DNA of 64,000 bases from Tatumella sp. JGM91 (GTDB lineage: Bacteria > Pseudomonadota > Gammaproteobacteria > Enterobacterales > Enterobacteriaceae), in the NCBI RefSeq assembly GCF_018257575.1, contig NZ_JAERJP010000004.1, positions 124,001 through 188,000 of the forward strand. Direction: 5' to 3'. The first letter of the stretch is position 1; every line of letters begins with the position of its first letter. The translations under genes and the position numbers were made by a program. Shown here in pieces: positions 61,483 through 64,000 of the stretch. The notes beneath the pieces are model-generated. The model saw nothing but the letters and a program-made list of their open reading frames with translations. It was not told the origin of the DNA and did no database searches.

Positions 61483-61933
61483 GCCCGGTTCCCGGTTCCC
61501 GGTTTATGGCGTTATTGGCTTACTGAATCTGAAGGGGCGGAGCCCTTCTGTGGCGGTGGCATATTATATCGGGTGGGAAATAATAGCGCGGATATATTTC
61601 CCGTCCGGAAAAAAACGAATGGTTAATTTTTGTACATGGACGAAAAAAACAACCCTGTGATAGCATTTCGCGAATTATAAACAGGCGATTTCAGCATTAT
61701 GCTTTTTAATTCGTATAATTAAACTATTAATTTTTACACCAGTAAGACTCCGATAAACGTTTTTATGTAAATAGTTTATTTTTATGTAAATAAACTCCAC
61801 TCCGTTTATCTCTGTCAGTCGGTAAATACTCTGTGTGCTTATAAGTTTATATTCTGTTATTCATTTTTTTGTCTGTTGTTAATTAACTATGTTGTTTGTA
61901 TTAATTTTTCCAATCCACCTTCAGGAGATGTAC
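61483..61933. other. 451-base A+T-rich region with repeats upstream of the exported carbonic anhydrase
   Basis: It starts with three tandem copies of CCCGGTT (61484-61504). At 61761-61773 and 61780-61792 lie two copies of TTTTATGTAAATA, 19 bases apart, flanked by inverted GATAAACG (61752-61759) and CGTTTATC (61803-61810). No gene is seen; this is probably the promoter/operator of the next gene. Confidence 0.5.
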
Positions 61934-62674
61934 ATGAAAGATAATCACCCGTTGCAGTCATCGCGCCGTGACGTATTGAAAAAAACCTTTGCCTTGTCAC
62001 TGATATCAGTCACAGGCGCAGCGGCTATTCCGTTGCCGGCAATGGCGTTCAGCGATATCCTGAGTAAGGAAGAGCGTGATAAAATGACCCCTGATGAGAT
62101 TATTGAACATTTCAGACAGGGTAATATCAGATTCCGTCAGAATAAGCCGATGGAGCATGATTACCTGGCGCAAAAACGCAGAACATCATCAGGACAATAT
62201 CCTGCTGCAGTGATACTGAGTTGTATTGATTCGCGCGCCCCGGCTGAAATTGTACTGGATACAGGGATCGGTGAAGTATTTAATTCCCGGGTGGCAGGTA
62301 ATATCAGTAACCGTGATATTCTGGGCAGTATGAAATATTCCTGTGCTATTGCAGGGGCAAAAGTTGTGTTTGTATTAGGTCATACCCGCTGCGGGGCTGT
62401 CCGCGGTGCGATAGATAATGCCGAACTGGGTAATCTGACTGGCTTGTTAAACGAAATTAAACCCGCGATTAGCCAGACCGTCTATCAGGGAGAACGAAAA
62501 GGAAGTAATTATGATTTTGTTGATGCAGTTTCCCGGAAAAATACAGAACTGACTATCGGTAATATCCGTAAAAATAGCCCGGTACTGAATTCCATGGAGC
62601 AGGAAGGAAAAATTAAGATTATTGGCGGGATGTACCATCTGATTGGCGGGCGGGTGGAAATCTTCGAAGTCTGA
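61934..62674 (+). CDS. Tat-exported beta-carbonic anhydrase
   Basis: 246 residues. The N terminus is a twin-arginine signal (SSRRDVLKKTFALSLISV, cleaved near AMA at about 36), so the enzyme should act in the periplasm. The beta-carbonic anhydrase core follows: ILSCIDSRAPAEIVLDTGIGEVFNSRVAGNI with zinc Cys and the Asp-Arg pair, and VFVLGHTRCGAVRGAI with zinc His and Cys. It hydrates CO2 outside the cytoplasm, unlike the CynT-like enzyme at 45397. AGGAGA precedes the ATG at 61934. It is a single gene. Confidence 0.92.
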   Translation: MKDNHPLQSSRRDVLKKTFALSLISVTGAAAIPLPAMAFSDILSKEERDKMTPDEIIEHFRQGNIRFRQNKPMEHDYLAQKRRTSSGQYPAAVILSCIDSRAPAEIVLDTGIGEVFNSRVAGNISNRDILGSMKYSCAIAGAKVVFVLGHTRCGAVRGAIDNAELGNLTGLLNEIKPAISQTVYQGERKGSNYDFVDAVSRKNTELTIGNIRKNSPVLNSMEQEGKIKIIGGMYHLIGGRVEIFEV

Positions 62675-62885
62675 CGATATCCGCTGCTGATTTAACCGAA
62701 GGCAGGGATATAAAGAAACAACGCTTATGCCGTTACTTGCCTTATGTTATTAAGTTTATATATACACCTTTTGTCGCGAATTATAGCCGGATAATAACTG
62801 AGCGTTATTCACTCGGTGCTGGCAGTAATGACTTTCCTGTGCATTGGTCACCTGTACGCTGGCGATAGCCGGCTCTGTTATACCA

Positions 62886-62925
62886 GGGGTCAGCGTCATT
62901 TTTATCACAGTAACCCAATCTGCTT
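62886..62925. repeat. Possible Tn3-type terminal inverted repeat
   Basis: The sequence starting GGGGTCAGCGTC and ending near CTTAAAG resembles a Tn3-family end (GGGG at the outside, TAAG inside, about 40 bases) and abuts the transposase fragment. Only one end is seen and the match is loose. Confidence 0.25.
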
Positions 62926-63166
62926 AAAGCGAAAGCAGACGTCCAATTTTAGACGTTTCACGCCGGTGTTTTTCCTGCACGTCTGCCATAAGCGGTTTAG
63001 CCCTGCTGCGGCTCTCATCCTCAAGCGGCTTCATATGGAAAAACATCGCATCCACCAGGTTGCCGCTGAACTGGCGATAGCGGATACAGGCATAACACAG
63101 AAGGTAAAGGCGGGACTGCTCAGGCTTCAGGTTACGTAGATCGTAAATGGTAAGTTCCGAATGCAA
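62924..63166 (-). pseudogene. Tn3-family transposase (TnpA), internal fragment
   Basis: About 80 codons reading HSELTIYDLRNLKPEQSRLYLLCYA and IRYRQFSGNLVDAMFFHMKPLEDES, the conserved middle segment of Tn3-family transposases. It ends in a stop after KIGRLLSL, where the intact family continues. Both ends are missing, so it is a relic. The fragment directly abuts a resolvase fragment on the other strand. Confidence 0.8.
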
Positions 63167-63484
63167 GAGAAATTGCTGATGCCCTTCAGACCCGTGGCGT
63201 GAAGCTTGCTCTGGGCAACAGATCCGATGGGTAAGATGTTCTTTAATGTGCTGGCGACGTTTGCCGGGTTTGAAGGCGATCTGATACGTCTTCGCACGCG
63301 CGAAGGGATGGCCATTGCACGGGCGAAAGGAAAACTGCGGGGGAAGCAGCCGAAGCTGTCAAATAAACAGCAGAAAGAGCTTTGCAGGATGCACGGAAGC
63401 GGCGAGTACTCTATCAGCGATCTGGCTGAATTATTCTCCGTCTCCCGTCCCACGGTCTATCGGACGCTTTCCCGTGGGAAATAA
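63160..63484 (+). pseudogene. Serine resolvase/invertase, C-terminal fragment with a frameshift
   Basis: The first frame gives NAREIADALQTRGVKLALG, then the reading shifts by one to TDPMGKMFFNVLATFAGFEGDLIRLRTREGMAIARAKGKLRGKQPKL and a C-terminal helix-turn-helix (SISDLAELFSVSRPTVYRTL). This is the distal part of a Tn3-type resolvase. The catalytic serine half is missing and several residues are lost at the frameshift, so it cannot be active. Confidence 0.85.
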
Positions 63485-63522
63485 TGGAAAATTGGATCTA
63501 ATGAAATAAGCAAGGAGCAGTT

Positions 63523-64000
63523 ATGTACTACAGAAATGAAGTTATAAGTTATTTGCAGGCTAATAAAATTCTTGCGTTAAAACTCGACCACGCATTAGCG
63601 GGGGTAGGAAAAGCCGTATCAAATCAGATTGATACAATCGGTGCAGGTGCAACGCGTGTGCTGTATTATACATCCTGCTTTACTGATGAATATCAGGATG
63701 TCTGCCAGAAACAAAAAAACGAAGATATTCGATTTACTAAAGGCGTTTATCATATTATAAGGCATGGAGATGTTGTGTATAACATGCTTAAAATTTACTT
63801 TGAAGAAGTATTCCGGTACAAAACGTCCGATCAACTAGAGCACATCAAACAACTGTTAATGGCAGTAAATATTCATATTGCCGCAAGCTCACTCACAAAC
63901 ACAGGATTTGCTTTAGCAACAGCATCATTTGTTGCTGCAGGCATGAATCTAAGTCTCGAACTCAGTGCACTGGCAGGGCGAAGAGCGGGCGGGGTTGTAG
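63523..64000 (+). CDS. Unrecognised protein, 3' end outside window
   Basis: Open from ATG at 63523, behind AAGGAG with a six-base spacer, to the window edge (159 codons). No family is recognised. The visible part starts YYRNEVISYLQANKILALKL, has two cysteines about 12 residues apart (TSCFTDEYQDVCQ) and a predicted hydrophobic stretch near the edge (TGFALATASFVAAGMNL). Base composition is clearly A+T-richer than the core genes, and it directly follows transposon remains, so it is probably acquired cargo. A membrane-acting toxin or immunity-type protein is one possibility, without direct support. Confidence 0.65.
   Translation, partial: MYYRNEVISYLQANKILALKLDHALAGVGKAVSNQIDTIGAGATRVLYYTSCFTDEYQDVCQKQKNEDIRFTKGVYHIIRHGDVVYNMLKIYFEEVFRYKTSDQLEHIKQLLMAVNIHIAASSLTNTGFALATASFVAAGMNLSLELSALAGRRAGGVV

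Noticed and set aside
61484-61504. Three tandem CCCGGTT units after the thiolase stop
   Set aside because: Too short to call a functional repeat; probably replication slippage. It is noted in the region description.
1-64000. CRISPR arrays, rRNA or tRNA genes, intact prophage, replication origin
   Set aside because: I looked for regularly spaced repeats, tRNA-like cloverleaf ends and phage structural genes and saw none.

Overview
The window looks like the chromosome of an enterobacterium, most probably of the Erwiniaceae/Tatumella type. Many products read as close relatives of E. coli proteins (Mqo, MdtG, FhuC, YojI, RutR, YqjG, AlaE, CurA, CynT). It also holds two complete membrane-bound, flavin/triheme-cytochrome sugar-acid dehydrogenase complexes, an equipment typical of Tatumella, Pantoea and acetic acid bacteria. 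The genus is an inference; no rRNA or tRNA gene is present.

Layout. 1-5286: tail of an MFS exporter, malate:quinone oxidoreductase, a bestrophin-like channel and an MdtG-like MFS pump. 5287-15107: an OprB-type porin, then a hydroxamate-siderophore (ferrichrome-type) locus made of fhuB/D/C/F-like genes divergent from a TonB-dependent receptor, with a Fur-box-like site between them, and a YojI-like ABC exporter. 15152-18677: first dehydrogenase complex (minus strand; order small, flavoprotein, cytochrome). 19211-22170: an M20 amidohydrolase, an amino-acid binding protein and a broken effector-like gene fused to an LprI-like domain.

22581-37556: the largest coherent unit. A sigma-54-type promoter precedes a run of eleven tightly packed genes: aldehyde dehydrogenase, HAD type II hydrolase, DAO-family oxidase, a Tat-exported solute-binding protein, two permeases, a double ATPase, a second DAO-family oxidase, GNAT, GhrA-like dehydrogenase and M20 amidase. 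A GABA-type aminotransferase and an Lrp/AsnC regulator follow. Together they look like uptake, hydrolysis and oxidative deamination of a nitrogenous compound such as an acylated amine or small peptide; the substrate is unknown.

37657-46032: detoxification and stress genes (DUF1330, DJ-1/PfpI, CurA and its TetR; LysR, DoxX/YqjF, YqjG glutathionyl-hydroquinone reductase, esterase), a RutR homologue and a CynT-like carbonic anhydrase. 46298-53027: glutamine amidotransferase-like protein, DHA2 exporter, AstE/aspartoacylase-family hydrolase, fumarylacetoacetase-family protein, AlaE and a luciferase-like monooxygenase. Just after the last gene is a near-consensus LexA (SOS) box inside a hairpin, with no obvious target gene. 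53537-57404: second dehydrogenase complex (plus strand; order small, cytochrome, flavoprotein).

57468-61482: an EamA exporter divergent from a translationally coupled trio (nitroreductase-like flavoprotein, short acyl-CoA-synthetase-like adenylating enzyme, thiolase lacking canonical active-site residues). This is the best candidate for a small undescribed biosynthetic or modification pathway. 61934-64000: a Tat-exported beta-carbonic anhydrase, remains of a Tn3-family transposon (transposase fragment abutting a resolvase fragment) and the start of an unrecognised, A+T-rich gene that runs off the window.
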